Shown: positions 8,952 through 20,001, counted from the first letter of the stretch. The stretch: DNA of 64,000 nt from Staphylococcus simulans (GCF_002902285.1 NZ_PPRU01000011.1:1-64000); one strand, 5' to 3'. Made by a program: numbers and translations. Notes: a model not told the origin generated them from the sequence alone.

Positions 8952-11371
8952 GCGAAATCATCCAAGACCTTTCGTTAGAAGATGTCATTGGCGACCGCTT
9001 CGGCCGCTACAGTAAATACATCATCCAAGAACGTGCCCTCCCAGATGTCAGAGACGGTTTAAAGCCGGTACAACGTCGTATATTATATGCGATGTACTCA
9101 AGCGGCAATACATTTGATAAAAACTTCCGTAAGAGTGCCAAAACAGTCGGTGATGTTATCGGACAATTCCACCCTCATGGCGACTCTTCTGTTTATGATG
9201 CGATGGTGCGTTTAAGTCAAGACTGGAAATTGCGTCATGTGTTAATTGAAATGCATGGTAATAACGGGAGTATCGATAATGACCCGCCAGCTGCGATGCG
9301 TTATACCGAAGCGAAACTCAGTCAACTTTCTGAAGAATTATTACGCGACATCAATAAAGAAACAGTTTCGTTTGTGCCGAACTATGATGATACTACAACA
9401 GAACCGATGGTATTGCCTGCGCGTTTCCCTAACTTATTAGTGAACGGTTCCACAGGGATTTCTGCAGGTTATGCGACAGATATTCCGCCGCACAACTTAG
9501 GTGAAGTCATTAATGGAACTTTGAAGTTCATTGATAATCCAGATATTACAGTGAATCAGTTAATGAAACACATAAAAGGGCCGGATTTCCCGACTGGCGG
9601 CATTATTCAAGGTGTCGACGGTATTAAAAAAGCATATGAAACAGGTAAAGGACGTATTGTTGTTCGCTCTATGGTGGAAACTGAAACGTTACGTAACGGC
9701 AGACAAGAATTAGTAGTGTCTGAAATTCCATATGAAGTGAATAAAAGTGCGTTAGTCAAAAAGATTGATGAATTGCGTGCAGATAAAAAAGTGGATGGTA
9801 TTGTCGAAGTACGTGATGAAACAGACCGTACGGGATTACGTATTGCGATTGAATTGAAAAAAGATGTTAATAGTGAAGCGATTTTAAACTTCTTATACAA
9901 AAATACAGATTTACAAATCTCTTATAACTTCAACATGGTCGCAATCAGTGAAGGACGCCCTAAACAAATGGGCATCCGCCAAATTATCGATAGTTACTTG
10001 AATCACCAAATTGAAGTTGTGACGAAACGTACGCGCTATGACTTGTTCCATGCTGAAAAGCGTATGCATATTGTTGAAGGCTTAATGAAAGCTTTATCTG
10101 TGTTAGATGAAGTCATTGCGATTATCCGCGGATCTAAAAACAAACGTGATGCGAAAGATAATTTAGTCGCAGAGTTTGACTTCACTGAAGAACAAGCAGA
10201 AGCTATTGTGACATTGCAATTATATCGTTTAACAAACACTGATATTGTGGCGCTTGAAGCGGAACATAAAGAATTAGAAGAGCAAATCAAAGGCTTACGT
10301 CATATCTTAGATAACCACGATGCTTTATTAAACGTGATTAAAGATGAATTGAAAGAGATTCGTAAACGTTTTAAATCAGAACGTTTATCTCGTATTGAAG
10401 CAGAGATTTCTGAAATTAAAATCTCTAAAGAAGTGATTGTGCCGAGTGAGGAAACAATTTTAAGTTTATCTAAAGATGGTTACATCAAACGTACTTCAAT
10501 CCGAAGCTTCAATGCGAATAAAGTAGAAGAAGTCGGATTAAAAGAGGGCGACAGCTTATTACGTTACGTAGAAACGAATACGCAACATATCGCTTTAGTC
10601 TTTACAGATAAAGGCCGTTATCTCTACTTACCAGTACACAAACTATCTGATATCAAGTGGAAAGACCTTGGTCAGCATATTTCACAACTTGTGCCGATAG
10701 AAAATGATGAACGTGTCATTGATGTCTTTACTGAACCAGATTTCAAACAAGAAGCGGATTATTTAATGTCCACGAAAAACGGTATGATCAAGAAAAGTGA
10801 GTTAGGTCTGTTTAAGACAACACGTTTCAATAAACCGCTGATTGCGATGAAATTAAAAGATGACGATGTAGTGATTAATGTGATGCGTATTGAAACACCG
10901 CAATTACTCTCAGTCATTACACATACAGGTATGTCATTAACTTATAGTTCTGATGAATTATCAAGTACTGGTTTACGTGCTGCAGGGGTGAAATCGATTA
11001 ACCTTAAAGATGAAGACTATGTAGTGATGACACAAGTCGTACATCCTGATAATACGATTTTAATGGCAACACAAAGAGGTGCAGTTAAACGTATCGGCTA
11101 TCAAGTGTTAACAGAAGCTAAACGTGCACAACGCGGTATTAAACTGTTGAAAGAACTAAAAAGCAAACCGCATCGTATCGTAGGTGCTGATGTGATTGAA
11201 AATCCAGCTGCGACGTATACATTGTATTCAAACAAGGATACTTTCACAGGTACTGTCGGAGATGTACATTTAACAGAACAATATACAAATGGCTCATTTG
11301 TGGTTGATGTAGATAGCTTCGGAGATGTTGAAGCATTATCTGTATCAGATATGAGTGAACCTGAAGCATAA
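8948..11371 (+). CDS. parC: DNA topoisomerase IV subunit A
   Basis: The 807-aa DNA breakage/reunion subunit. The catalytic Tyr119 is in [13 protein letters not shown]. The quinolone-resistance region reads [12 protein letters not shown], giving Ser80 and Asp84. S. aureus has Glu84, and Asp84 is, from memory, the wild-type state in some coagulase-negative species, so no classical resistance change is present. The C-terminal part (after about 500) is a gyrase/ParC beta-pinwheel. The TTG start at 8948 overlaps the parE stop and follows GAGGAGG. A terminator follows. Confidence 0.97.
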   Translation: MSEIIQDLSLEDVIGDRFGRYSKYIIQERALPDVRDGLKPVQRRILYAMYSSGNTFDKNFRKSAKTVGDVIGQFHPHGDSSVYDAMVRLSQDWKLRHVLIEMHGNNGSIDNDPPAAMRYTEAKLSQLSEELLRDINKETVSFVPNYDDTTTEPMVLPARFPNLLVNGSTGISAGYATDIPPHNLGEVINGTLKFIDNPDITVNQLMKHIKGPDFPTGGIIQGVDGIKKAYETGKGRIVVRSMVETETLRNGRQELVVSEIPYEVNKSALVKKIDELRADKKVDGIVEVRDETDRTGLRIAIELKKDVNSEAILNFLYKNTDLQISYNFNMVAISEGRPKQMGIRQIIDSYLNHQIEVVTKRTRYDLFHAEKRMHIVEGLMKALSVLDEVIAIIRGSKNKRDAKDNLVAEFDFTEEQAEAIVTLQLYRLTNTDIVALEAEHKELEEQIKGLRHILDNHDALLNVIKDELKEIRKRFKSERLSRIEAEISEIKISKEVIVPSEETILSLSKDGYIKRTSIRSFNANKVEEVGLKEGDSLLRYVETNTQHIALVFTDKGRYLYLPVHKLSDIKWKDLGQHISQLVPIENDERVIDVFTEPDFKQEADYLMSTKNGMIKKSELGLFKTTRFNKPLIAMKLKDDDVVINVMRIETPQLLSVITHTGMSLTYSSDELSSTGLRAAGVKSINLKDEDYVVMTQVVHPDNTILMATQRGAVKRIGYQVLTEAKRAQRGIKLLKELKSKPHRIVGADVIENPAATYTLYSNKDTFTGTVGDVHLTEQYTNGSFVVDVDSFGDVEALSVSDMSEPEA

Positions 11372-11383
11372 ATTTAATGAAGT

Positions 11384-11437
11384 AAAGCTGTTCAAAAAAG
11401 GGACGTATATCCCTTTTAATTTGAACAGCTTTTCTTT
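11384..11437 (+). terminator. Terminator of parEC
   Basis: AAGCTGTTCAA (11385-11395) pairs with TTGAACAGCTT (11421-11431), with an inner AAGGGA/TCCCTT hairpin and TTTTCTTT behind. Confidence 0.85.
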
Positions 11438-11465
11438 GTGAAGGATAAGGTTTTTCAAAAAAATA

Positions 11466-11494
11466 TAGTCAGATAATTGCTAAGATGATAAAAT
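11466..11494 (+). promoter_or_regulatory. Tentative promoter of alsT
   Basis: TAGTCA (11466-11471), 17 nt and TAAAAT (11489-11494) form a weak SigA-like promoter. It lies upstream of the terminator-like structure in the alsT leader. Confidence 0.3.
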
Positions 11495-11516
11495 ATAGAG
11501 TAAATCAAATGAAATA

Positions 11517-11565
11517 ACAAGTGGTAGCACATTCTTTTAGAATCCTGCCTCTTGGTATTTTTTTT
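11517..11565 (+). terminator. Terminator-like hairpin in the alsT leader (possible attenuator)
   Basis: ATTCTTTTAGAAT forms a perfect inner hairpin (11531-11543). Flanking ACAAGTGGTAGCA and TGCCTCTTGGT can pair imperfectly, and T8 follows at 11558-11565. It lies 80 nt after the parC terminator and about 95 nt before the alsT start, so it looks like leader attenuation rather than the end of parC. No known riboswitch core was recognised. Confidence 0.4.
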
Positions 11566-11659
11566 ATTTAAGTGGTGTATATTGAAGAAAGCAGTCGATA
11601 TATTCCATTGTTATGTATCAGATATACATAAATATTTAACAGAATATGAGGTAATAAAT

Positions 11660-13123
11660 GTGAAAGATTTTGATAGTTTAGTACCTGGTTGGTTTAAAGC
11701 ATTTGTTGAAGTAGGGAATGACTTGATTTGGTCACAATACTTAATCGGTTTACTGCTGACTGCAGGACTTTTCTTTACAATCAGCTCCAGGTTTATACAG
11801 TTTACGTCATTTGGAGAAATGTTTAGAGCGTTAGTGGAAAAACCTGAAACATTAGATAGCGGTGAAAAAGGGATTTCACCTTTCCAAGCTTTCGCAATCA
11901 GTGCAGGGTCTCGTGTAGGTACGGGTAATATTGCCGGTGTTGCGACTGCGATTGTCTTAGGTGGTCCTGGTGCAGTCTTTTGGATGTGGGTCATCGCGTC
12001 TATCGGTGCTGCCAGTGCGTTTGTAGAATCCGTTTTAGCACAAGTTTATAAAGTACCTGATAAAGCAGGCGGTTTCCGTGGGGGACCAGCGTACTATATG
12101 ACAAAAGGTTTGAATCAAAAATGGTTAGGTGTCTTATTTGCGGTATTAATTACGATTACATTCGCTTTTGTGTTTAATACAGTACAAGCCAATACCATTG
12201 CAGAATCATTGAAAACACAATATCATATCAGCCCAGTCGTAACAGGTATTGTCCTTGCAGTATTAACAGGAATTATCATTTTCGGTGGTGTAAGAAGTAT
12301 CGCAACATTGTCTTCATATATCGTTCCGATTATGGCAATTATTTATATTGGTGTGGTATTAGTCATCTTAATCATGAACTATGACCAAATCATTCCAATG
12401 ATTTTAACAATTTTCAAGAGTGCCTTTGGGATTGAACAAGCGACTGGCGGTGCAGTCGGTGCGGCAGTATTACAAGGGATTAAACGTGGTTTATTCTCAA
12501 ACGAAGCCGGTATGGGTTCTGCGCCGAACGCGGCAGCAACAGCAGCTGTACCACACCCAGTAAAACAAGGTTTACTTCAGTCATTAGGTGTATTCTTCGA
12601 TACAATCTTAGTATGTACTGCAACAGCAATCGTTATTTTATTATACGGCGGTTTACAATTTGGTGAAGGTGCACCACAAGGGGTTGCGGTAACACAATCA
12701 GCATTGAACGAACACTTAGGCAGTGCAGGCGGTATTTTCTTATCTGTCGCAATTACATTGTTCGCATTCTCATCTGTTATCGGTAACTACTATTATGGTC
12801 AATCTAACATTGAATTCTTATCTTACAATAAAACGGTGTTATTTATTTTCAGATGTTTAGTTGTATTATTAGTCTTCTTTGGTGCAGTCGTGAAAACAGA
12901 AACAGTATGGAGTACTGCGGATGTCTTCATGGGCTTAATGGCAATCGTCAATATTATTTCTATCATTGCCTTGTCTAACATTGCACTGGCTGTGATGAAA
13001 GATTACCATGACCAACGTAAAGCTGGTAAGAAACCGATCTTCAAACCAGAGAACTTGGAAATCAATTTATTTGGTATTGAATGTTGGGGCGATCCAGCTA
13101 AACAATTATCACGTAAAAAATAA
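11660..13123 (+). CDS. alsT: Alanine/glycine:sodium symporter (AGCS family)
   Basis: A 487-aa polytopic membrane protein that imports alanine or glycine with Na+. Family signatures are SAGSRVGTGNIAGVATAI, GGPAYYMTKGL and FSNEAGMGSAPNAAAT. About 10-11 hydrophobic segments are visible. The GTG at 11660 is preferred because GAGG (11648-11651) lies 8 nt upstream and the protein then begins KDFDSLVPGWF, as AlsT homologues do. A start at 11552 would add 36 unlikely residues over the leader. It follows parC, as in S. aureus. A terminator-like hairpin in its leader suggests attenuation control. Confidence 0.88.
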   Translation: MKDFDSLVPGWFKAFVEVGNDLIWSQYLIGLLLTAGLFFTISSRFIQFTSFGEMFRALVEKPETLDSGEKGISPFQAFAISAGSRVGTGNIAGVATAIVLGGPGAVFWMWVIASIGAASAFVESVLAQVYKVPDKAGGFRGGPAYYMTKGLNQKWLGVLFAVLITITFAFVFNTVQANTIAESLKTQYHISPVVTGIVLAVLTGIIIFGGVRSIATLSSYIVPIMAIIYIGVVLVILIMNYDQIIPMILTIFKSAFGIEQATGGAVGAAVLQGIKRGLFSNEAGMGSAPNAAATAAVPHPVKQGLLQSLGVFFDTILVCTATAIVILLYGGLQFGEGAPQGVAVTQSALNEHLGSAGGIFLSVAITLFAFSSVIGNYYYGQSNIEFLSYNKTVLFIFRCLVVLLVFFGAVVKTETVWSTADVFMGLMAIVNIISIIALSNIALAVMKDYHDQRKAGKKPIFKPENLEINLFGIECWGDPAKQLSRKK

Positions 13124-13164
13124 TAAATAGAGTATGAGTTGAATAAGAGATTCAACCATTTGCT

Positions 13165-13212
13165 TCCCTTATCACACACATCATGTGTTGTTGATAAGGG
13201 ATTTTATTTTTT
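13165..13212 (+). terminator. Terminator of alsT
   Basis: TCCCTTATCA (13165-13174) pairs with TGATAAGGGA (13192-13201), with a further ACACA/TGTGT pair inside and a T-rich tail. Confidence 0.88.
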
Positions 13213-13387
13213 TAGAAGTATAAAAAATGACAAATTATTGTATTTCTAGAGAAGAAAAACATGAAATAATAAAAAATAGTCCAAGTATGTACAAGGATAT
13301 GGTAAAATAATTTCTAATTCAGCGCTATCAATAGTGAAATGGGCTATAATGAATAGGATAGAGTATTGAGGAGAAAAGGTGATCTTC

Positions 13388-14248
13388 ATGAGCAGCTACG
13401 TGATAGAGAAAGCATTAAATAATAACGTCATCATCTGTAAAGATGAAACACAACAGCACGAAGTCGTTCTTATCGGAAAAGGTATCGGTTTTAATAAGAA
13501 AAAAGGGATGCGCTTATCTGACAAAGCAATGATTGATAAAGTTTATAAATTAGAACATAAATCTGAACAAGAACATTATAAAGCATTAGTAGAGATGGCT
13601 GATGATGATGTTTTACAATCAATTATTGAAGCGATTGATATCATCACGAAAGCGGATCGCTCAGTTGATGATAATGATTTAGTCGTCGCGTTAACGGATC
13701 ATATCTTGTTTGCGTATAAACGTATCAAACAACAGCAATTTATTAAAAATCCATTCTTAATTGAAACGAAACAGCTATACCCTGAATCATATCAAATTGC
13801 GGTTCAAGTGATAGAGCATTTAAACGGCTTGTTAGATATTGATTTTCCAGATGATGAAATCGGCTTTATCGCGTTACATATCGCAAGCAGTAAAGATGAT
13901 TTAACTTTAAGCGAAGTAAGATTGACGAATGAGATTATCAATAAAAGTGTTCAAATTATGGAACATGATTTAGGTTATACAATTGATACAAGTTCGATTA
14001 TCTATCAACGCTTTATCCGCCATATCCAATTCTTAATCAGACGCTTGCAAAAAGGTGAAACTATTCAAGTCAATGAAGATTTCGGAAACATGTTGAAAGC
14101 GCATTATCCCGTGTGCTATAATATAGCTGTTAAAATCATTAAAATGATGCAGCAGCATCTTGAAGTTCCTGTCTATGAAGCGGAACTCTCGTATCTGACG
14201 TTGCATATTTATCATTTTGCGAATAAAAATCAAAATCATAACGTGTAA
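13388..14248 (+). CDS. glcT: PTS antiterminator GlcT (BglG/SacY family)
   Basis: A 286-aa RNA-binding antiterminator. An N-terminal CAT domain (about residues 1-60: YVIEKALNNNVIIC, VVLIGKGIGFNKKKG) binds the RAT hairpin. Two PRD domains follow (about 65-170 and 175-280) with phosphorylatable His residues, for example in LTDHILFAYKR and IGFIALHIASS. It lets transcription pass the terminator before glcA when glucose is present. The ATG at 13388 is chosen over GTG at 13379: GGTGATC just upstream matches the anti-Shine-Dalgarno and the resulting N-terminus matches the family. A TATAAT at 13345-13350 is a likely -10 without a clear -35. The S. carnosus GlcT-glcA system is described in the literature. 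Confidence 0.95.
   Translation: MSSYVIEKALNNNVIICKDETQQHEVVLIGKGIGFNKKKGMRLSDKAMIDKVYKLEHKSEQEHYKALVEMADDDVLQSIIEAIDIITKADRSVDDNDLVVALTDHILFAYKRIKQQQFIKNPFLIETKQLYPESYQIAVQVIEHLNGLLDIDFPDDEIGFIALHIASSKDDLTLSEVRLTNEIINKSVQIMEHDLGYTIDTSSIIYQRFIRHIQFLIRRLQKGETIQVNEDFGNMLKAHYPVCYNIAVKIIKMMQQHLEVPVYEAELSYLTLHIYHFANKNQNHNV
14201..14229 (+). promoter_or_regulatory. Tentative glcA promoter inside the 3' end of glcT
   Basis: TTGCAT (14201-14206), a 17-nt spacer and TAAAAA (14224-14229). Only 11 nt separate glcT from the leader terminator, so any separate glcA promoter must lie within glcT. The match is modest. Confidence 0.3.
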
Positions 14249-14259
14249 CTAATTCGATT

Positions 14260-14316
14260 AGGCATGAGTCATGAAAGTTGGTCGTACTTCCAGCTTTTAT
14301 TACTCATGCCTTTTTT
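14260..14316 (+). terminator. glcA leader terminator, expected target of GlcT antitermination
   Basis: AGGCATGAGT (14260-14269) pairs perfectly with ACTCATGCCT (14302-14311), followed by T6. An inner AAAGTTGG/CCAGCTTT hairpin fills the loop. By analogy with other BglG-type systems the RAT antiterminator hairpin should overlap the 5' side; I did not delimit it. Confidence 0.8.
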
Positions 14317-14375
14317 CTTTGCTGCTATGTCGCTAGGTGATGTTTACAACTTTATAAATTTAGGAGGAAACTTTT

Positions 14376-16400
14376 ATGTGGAAAAAGTTTTTCGGTCAAT
14401 TGCAACGTATTGGTAAAGCGTTAATGCTTCCTGTTGCGATCTTACCGGCAGCGGGTTTACTTTTAGCATTAGGGAACGCCTTTCAAGGCGATGCGCTTCA
14501 AAGTTTACTGCCTTTTATTAAAGTAGAAGGTGTTCAAAACGTTGCGAAAATGATGGAAGGTGCTGGTGGGATTATCTTTGATAACTTGGCCATTATCTTC
14601 GCATTAGGTGTCGCAATCGGGTTGGCTGGCGGAGATGGTGTTGCAGCTATCGCAGCATTCGTCGGTTTTATTGTATTAAACAAAACAATGGGAATGTTCT
14701 TAAATGTAACACCTGAAAAAGCAGCAGATGCTGCAAAAGGTTTTGCGACAGTATTAGGAATTCCGACACTGCAAACGGGTGTGTTTGGCGGTATCATTAT
14801 CGGGGCTTTAGCGGCCTGGTGTTATAACAAGTTCTATAACATCTCGCTGCCAAGTTATTTAGGATTCTTCGCAGGGAAACGTTTCGTACCAATTATGATG
14901 GCGACGCTATCATTTATTTTAGCGTTTCCAATGGCGATTGTTTGGCCATTTATCCAAGGTGGCTTAAACGCATTCAGTGAAGGTTTATTAGCATCAAATA
15001 CAGGATTAGCTGTATTCTTATTCGGTTTCATTAAACGTTTATTGATTCCGTTTGGTCTACACCATATTTTCCATGCACCGTTCTGGTTTGAATTCGGTTC
15101 ATATAAAAACTTGGCGGGTCAAATCATTCATGGTGACCAACGTATCTTTATCGAACAAATTCGTGATAACGTACCTTTAACTGCAGGTAAATTCATGCAA
15201 GGTGAATTCCCAGTTATGATGTTCGGTTTACCAGCAGCAGCACTTGCGATTTATCAAACAGCGAAAAAAGAAAATAAAAAAGTGGTTGCTGGTTTAATGT
15301 TATCTGGTGCTTTGACATCATTCTTAACAGGTATCACTGAACCTTTAGAATTCTCATTCTTATTCGTAGCACCATTATTATTCTTCATTCATGCAGTGTT
15401 AGATGGTTTATCATTCTTAATTCTTTACTTATTAGATGTGCACTTAGGTTACACATTCTCTGGTGGATTTATCGACTTCTTCTTACTCGGTATCTTGCCG
15501 AATAAGACACAATGGTGGTTAGTTATTCCAGTTGGATTAATTTATGCGGTTATTTACTATGTTATCTTCCGCTTCGTCATCCAAAAAATGAACTACAAAA
15601 CACCAGGTCGTGAAGACAAAGAGATGCAGACATCTACAGTTTCAACAAATGAATTACCATTCAAAGTGTTAGACGCGATGGGTGGCGAATCTAACATCAA
15701 ACACTTAGATGCATGTATTACACGTCTACGTGTAGAAGTAAATGATAAAGCAAAAGTAGATGTACAAGGTTTGAAAGATTTAGGTGCTTCAGGTGTGCTT
15801 GAAGTCGGTAATAACATGCAAGCGATCTTTGGTCCGAAATCAGATCAAATCAAACATAATATGCAACAGATTATGGATGGTAAAATCACATCTCCTGAAG
15901 AAACTACAGTGATTGATGAAGGCGATGCAACAACGAAAGTAGCGCAAACAGGTGACGCAGTGATTTATGCACCGATTACAGGTGAATTAGTAGATATTAC
16001 AGAAGTACCAGATAAAGTATTCTCTGAAAAAATGATGGGCGACGGTATCGCAATCAAACCAGATAATGGTGATGTTTATGCACCATTCGACGGTACTGTG
16101 AAAATGGTCTTCCCAACAAAACATGCGATTGGTATTGAATCAGAAGATGGCGTGGAATTATTGATTCACTTCGGTTTAGAAACTGTTAAACTTGAAGGTC
16201 AAGGTTTCGACATCTTAGTTAAAGAAAACGATAACTTCGTTTTAGGCCAACCTTTAATGAAAGTCGACTTAGATTATATTAAAGAACATGCTGAAAGTAC
16301 GATTACACCAATCGTCGTTACAAATTTAAATGATCGCACATTAGAAGTGTTACAACATGGCCATGTTAACCATGGTGATAAAGCAGTCTTAATTAAATAG
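14376..16400 (+). CDS. glcA: Glucose-specific PTS permease EIICBA (GlcA)
   Basis: A 674-aa fusion: EIIC membrane channel (about 1-400), EIIB (about 425-500) and EIIA (about 525-660). The EIIB phosphocysteine is Cys~447 in [12 protein letters not shown]. The EIIA phosphohistidine is His~598 in [15 protein letters not shown]. The IIC domain shows [16 protein letters not shown] and [15 protein letters not shown]. It imports and phosphorylates glucose using HPr-phosphate. The start follows AGGAGGAAAC. It lies behind glcT and a GlcT-type leader terminator. Length and order match the published S. carnosus glcA. Confidence 0.95.
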   Translation: MWKKFFGQLQRIGKALMLPVAILPAAGLLLALGNAFQGDALQSLLPFIKVEGVQNVAKMMEGAGGIIFDNLAIIFALGVAIGLAGGDGVAAIAAFVGFIVLNKTMGMFLNVTPEKAADAAKGFATVLGIPTLQTGVFGGIIIGALAAWCYNKFYNISLPSYLGFFAGKRFVPIMMATLSFILAFPMAIVWPFIQGGLNAFSEGLLASNTGLAVFLFGFIKRLLIPFGLHHIFHAPFWFEFGSYKNLAGQIIHGDQRIFIEQIRDNVPLTAGKFMQGEFPVMMFGLPAAALAIYQTAKKENKKVVAGLMLSGALTSFLTGITEPLEFSFLFVAPLLFFIHAVLDGLSFLILYLLDVHLGYTFSGGFIDFFLLGILPNKTQWWLVIPVGLIYAVIYYVIFRFVIQKMNYKTPGREDKEMQTSTVSTNELPFKVLDAMGGESNIKHLDACITRLRVEVNDKAKVDVQGLKDLGASGVLEVGNNMQAIFGPKSDQIKHNMQQIMDGKITSPEETTVIDEGDATTKVAQTGDAVIYAPITGELVDITEVPDKVFSEKMMGDGIAIKPDNGDVYAPFDGTVKMVFPTKHAIGIESEDGVELLIHFGLETVKLEGQGFDILVKENDNFVLGQPLMKVDLDYIKEHAESTITPIVVTNLNDRTLEVLQHGHVNHGDKAVLIK

Positions 16401-16457
16401 AAACAGCTACACAGAAACAACACCTTAGACACTTTAATCGATGCGTCATGCACATTG

Positions 16458-16505
16458 AGCACGAGCTATGAAACTCTAGGAGGTTTCTAGCTCGTGCTTT
16501 TTTTA
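16458..16505 (+). terminator. Hairpin with T-tract between glcA and glcB
   Basis: AGCACGAGCTA (16458-16468) pairs perfectly with TAGCTCGTGCT (16488-16498), with an inner GAAAC/GTTTC pair and T7. It ends glcA or attenuates readthrough into glcB, whose Shine-Dalgarno starts a few nt later. The architecture resembles the glcA leader, but no RAT element was identified. Confidence 0.85.
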
Positions 16506-16521
16506 TACAAGGAGGTTATCT

Positions 16522-18600
16522 ATGAAACAGTTATTCAAATTCTTTTTTGGACAATTACAACGTATTGGTAAAGCCTTAATGTTGCCAGTGGCGATTTTAC
16601 CTGCAGCCGGGATCTTACTGGCGTTCGGTAATGCGATGCACAACGAACAAATCTTACACTACGCACCTTGGATGGAAAATCATTATATTCAGATGGTCAG
16701 TCAGATTATGGAAGTATCTGGTCAGGTCATCTTTGATAACTTGCCATTACTCTTTGCGATGGGAACAGCACTTGGTTTAGCAGGCGGTGATGGTGTTGCT
16801 GGTATTGCGGCACTAGTCGGTTATTTAATTATGAATGCGACCATGGGTAAAGTCGTAGGTATTACAATTGATGATATTTATTCTTATGCTGAAGGGGCTA
16901 AAACGTTAGGACAATCAGCAAAAGACCCGGCACATGCTTTGATATTAGGCATACCGACCTTACAAACAGGTGTATTCGGCGGGATTATTATCGGGGCTTT
17001 AGCAGCGATATGTTATAACCGCTTCTACAACATTCAACTTCCTCAATTTTTAGGATTCTTTGCTGGGAAGCGATTTGTACCGATTATTACATCATTAGTC
17101 GCAATCGTGACAGGGATTGTTTTAAGTTTTGTATGGCCACCTGTTCAAGATGGCTTAAATAACTTATCTAATTTCTTATTAGGTAAAAACTTAGCTTTAA
17201 CGACATTTATTTTCGGGATTATTGAACGTTCACTTATTCCATTTGGTTTACATCATATCTTCTATGCACCATTTTGGTTTGAGTTCGGATATTATACAAA
17301 TGAAGCGGGTAACTTAATTCGTGGTGACCAACGTATTTGGATGGCACAATACCAAGATGGTGTGCCATTTACGGCAGGGGCTTTTACCACAGGTAAATAT
17401 CCATTTATGATGTTCGGTTTGCCAGCAGCAGCGTTCGCGATTTATTGTCAAGCGAAACCAGAACGTAAAAAAGTAGTCGCAGGTTTAATGTTATCAGCAG
17501 GGCTTACAGCCTTTTTAACAGGGATTACAGAACCATTAGAATTCTCATTCTTATTTGTAGCGCCGATTCTTTATGTTGCACATGTCATTTTAGCAGGTTC
17601 TTCATTCTTAATTATGCATTTATTAGGCGTTAAAATCGGTATGACCTTCTCAGGCGGTTTTATTGATTATATTTTATATGGCTTATTATCATGGGATCGT
17701 TCCAATGCGTTATTAGTGATTCCAGTCGGTATTTGTTATGCAGTTGTGTACTACTTCTTATTCACATTCTTAATTAAGAAAATGAACTTGAAAACACCAG
17801 GTCGTGAAGATCAAGAAGTGACACAAACGAACGTGTCAGTGAGTGAATTACCATTTAAAGTATTAGATGCGATGGGTGGTAAAAACAACATTAAACATTT
17901 AGATGCATGTATTACACGCTTACGTGTAGAAGTGAATGATAAGTCTCAAGTAGATGTTCAAGAATTAAAAGATTTAGGAGCATCAGGTGTCCTTGAAGTC
18001 GGCAATAATATGCAGGCGATTTTCGGACCGAAGTCAGATCAAATCAAACATGATATGCAACAGATTATGGATGGCAAGATTACGTCTCCAGTAGAAACGA
18101 CAGTAACAGAAGATGGTGATGCAGAAACAGCAGAAGTTGTAGCTGAGGGCGGTGCAGTAATTTATGCGCCGATTACAGGTAAAGTCGTTTCGCTTTCAGA
18201 GGTGCCTGACCAAGTCTTCTCTGGCAAAATGATGGGAGACGGTTTTGCGATTCAACCATCTAAAGGTGAAGTCTACGCACCATTTGATGGTACAGTGAAG
18301 ATGATCTTCCCAACCAAACATGCACTGGGTTTAGAATCTAAAGACGGCGTAGAATTATTAATTCATTTCGGCTTAGAAACCGTTAAATTGGAAGGCCAAG
18401 GCTTTGATATTTTAGTTGAAGCAGGGGATAAAATTGTACTGGGCCAACCGTTGATGAAAGTAGATTTAGATTATATTGAGAAACATGCGGATAGTACTAT
18501 CACACCGATTATCGTCACAAATCAAGAACAACCAGAAATAGAGTTGGTTCATGAAGGTGAAGTGACACATGGGGATAAAATCGCTATAGTCAAACCATAG
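16522..18600 (+). CDS. glcB: Glucose/glucoside PTS permease EIICBA (GlcB)
   Basis: A 692-aa paralogue of GlcA with the same order: EIIC (about 1-415), EIIB with Cys~462 in [12 protein letters not shown], and EIIA with His~614 in [12 protein letters not shown]. The EIIB and EIIA parts are nearly identical to GlcA in protein, while the EIIC domain and the region near residues 120-145 differ (extra [11 protein letters not shown] segment). DNA differences in the conserved part are mostly at third codon positions, so this is an old duplication under selection. Published work on S. carnosus reports two glucose permeases here. The start follows AAGGAGGTTATCT. Confidence 0.94.
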   Translation: MKQLFKFFFGQLQRIGKALMLPVAILPAAGILLAFGNAMHNEQILHYAPWMENHYIQMVSQIMEVSGQVIFDNLPLLFAMGTALGLAGGDGVAGIAALVGYLIMNATMGKVVGITIDDIYSYAEGAKTLGQSAKDPAHALILGIPTLQTGVFGGIIIGALAAICYNRFYNIQLPQFLGFFAGKRFVPIITSLVAIVTGIVLSFVWPPVQDGLNNLSNFLLGKNLALTTFIFGIIERSLIPFGLHHIFYAPFWFEFGYYTNEAGNLIRGDQRIWMAQYQDGVPFTAGAFTTGKYPFMMFGLPAAAFAIYCQAKPERKKVVAGLMLSAGLTAFLTGITEPLEFSFLFVAPILYVAHVILAGSSFLIMHLLGVKIGMTFSGGFIDYILYGLLSWDRSNALLVIPVGICYAVVYYFLFTFLIKKMNLKTPGREDQEVTQTNVSVSELPFKVLDAMGGKNNIKHLDACITRLRVEVNDKSQVDVQELKDLGASGVLEVGNNMQAIFGPKSDQIKHDMQQIMDGKITSPVETTVTEDGDAETAEVVAEGGAVIYAPITGKVVSLSEVPDQVFSGKMMGDGFAIQPSKGEVYAPFDGTVKMIFPTKHALGLESKDGVELLIHFGLETVKLEGQGFDILVEAGDKIVLGQPLMKVDLDYIEKHADSTITPIIVTNQEQPEIELVHEGEVTHGDKIAIVKP

Positions 18601-18612
18601 TAAAACAAACAC

Positions 18613-18655
18613 AAACTGGTGTCTAAATTCTTTTAGGCATCAGTTTTTATTTTTA
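18613..18655 (+). terminator. Terminator of glcB
   Basis: AAACTGGTGTCTAAA pairs with TTTAGGCATCAGTTT (with G-U pairs), followed by a T-rich tail. Confidence 0.85.
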
Positions 18656-18763
18656 GGGTTAGGGGTAAAGAGTAGCGTTGAAGGGAATGATAAATAAAAA
18701 GTTTCTTTTTTTACAAAATAGCGATAAAATATGATTAATCAATAGCAAGGAATGGTGAAGTAC

Positions 18764-19990
18764 ATGGAAAATAATGATAAACCGAAGCGTTTTTCGCTGA
18801 GTGAAACACGGTTTATGAGATTTATCGGAGGTAAGAACTTGATGTTCGGTCTTCTGATGTTGATTATGATTGGATTAACAATATTTATATTTGATAAAGT
18901 ATCGTACATATTCCACCCGTTTGTGATCATATTCAATACGATTGCAGCGCCGGTTATTTTAGGTTTGATCTTATTCTACTTGTTAAATCCAGTTATTCAA
19001 TTTATGGAACGTTATAATATCCCAAGACTATGGGGGATTATTATTCTGTTTTGTTTCGCTGCAGCGGTGATTGCGTTAGTGGTTAATTTACTAATTCCAG
19101 TCATCAGCGATCAAATCAAAACGTTCGCGCATAACTTCCCACGTTATGTAGATAAATTTAATGAAATGGTTGATCAAGTAACCAGCTGGTCGCATTTTGC
19201 GGGTATGTCTGATTTCTATACGCAAATTCAAGATCAGCTTGATAAAATAGCGAAGAAAGTACCGACAATGGTTTCAGATTTCTTTGATGGTTTCGGAACG
19301 AAGATTATGTCAATCGCTGAAGCGGTTGTGAATATTGGTGTGGTTATCGTCACAACACCATTCGTACTCTTCTTCTTCTTAAAAGATGGTCATCGCTTCA
19401 AAGCAGGTTTAACAAAAGTGATGCCACCGAAATATCGTCAAGATGTGCATGAAGTAATTGAAAGCATGAGCTTACAAGTAGGTTCATATATCCAAGGTCA
19501 AATCATTGTATCATTTTGTATCGGTATCTTACTCTTTATCGGTTATTCGATTATCGGTTTAGATTACAGCTTAGTTTTAGCGAGTATTGCGGCAGTCACT
19601 AGTGTGGTTCCTTATTTAGGACCAACCATCGCAATTTCTCCAGCTATTATTATGGCATTGATTACATCACCGATTATGTTAGTAAAATTAATTGTTGTGT
19701 GGACAGCAGTTCAATTTATTGAAGGTCACTTTATTTCACCTAACATCATGGGTAAAACATTAAAGATTCATCCTTTGACAATTATCTTTGTATTATTATG
19801 TGCAGGTAATTTACTTGGTATTGTGGGTGTCATTCTCGCAATTCCTGGTTATGCGGTCATTAAAGTGTTAGTCACACACTTATTCGGTATGTATAAACGT
19901 CGTTATAACCGTTATTATGGTCAAGATTCAGGACCTTATGAAGTTGCTGATGATGAGTGGGCAGATAATCCGAATAATCAATTGAAGTAA
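18764..19990 (+). CDS. AI-2E family (PerM/UPF0118) transporter
   Basis: A 408-aa membrane protein of the AI-2E/PerM family with about 7-8 hydrophobic segments. The family core appears as PFVLFFFLKDG, VPYLGPTIAISPA and FIEGHFISPNIMG. Members have been linked to AI-2 export, Na+/H+ antiport and permease roles; the function here is unknown. The ATG at 18764 is chosen because GGTGA lies about 5 nt upstream; the ATG at 18752 has no spaced Shine-Dalgarno. The tail is acidic and polar (ADDEWADNPNN). It has its own terminator. Confidence 0.85.
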   Translation: MENNDKPKRFSLSETRFMRFIGGKNLMFGLLMLIMIGLTIFIFDKVSYIFHPFVIIFNTIAAPVILGLILFYLLNPVIQFMERYNIPRLWGIIILFCFAAAVIALVVNLLIPVISDQIKTFAHNFPRYVDKFNEMVDQVTSWSHFAGMSDFYTQIQDQLDKIAKKVPTMVSDFFDGFGTKIMSIAEAVVNIGVVIVTTPFVLFFFLKDGHRFKAGLTKVMPPKYRQDVHEVIESMSLQVGSYIQGQIIVSFCIGILLFIGYSIIGLDYSLVLASIAAVTSVVPYLGPTIAISPAIIMALITSPIMLVKLIVVWTAVQFIEGHFISPNIMGKTLKIHPLTIIFVLLCAGNLLGIVGVILAIPGYAVIKVLVTHLFGMYKRRYNRYYGQDSGPYEVADDEWADNPNNQLK

Positions 19991-20001
19991 AGTAACGTAT
20001 A

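Noticed and set aside
11490..11660. Glycine riboswitch upstream of alsT
   Set aside because: None of the conserved glycine-aptamer core segments or the tandem layout is present; only a terminator-like hairpin is seen.
15640..18480. Gene conversion between glcA and glcB because their EIIB/EIIA proteins are nearly identical
   Set aside because: The DNA of the two stretches differs throughout, mostly at third codon positions, so protein similarity reflects selection rather than recent copying.
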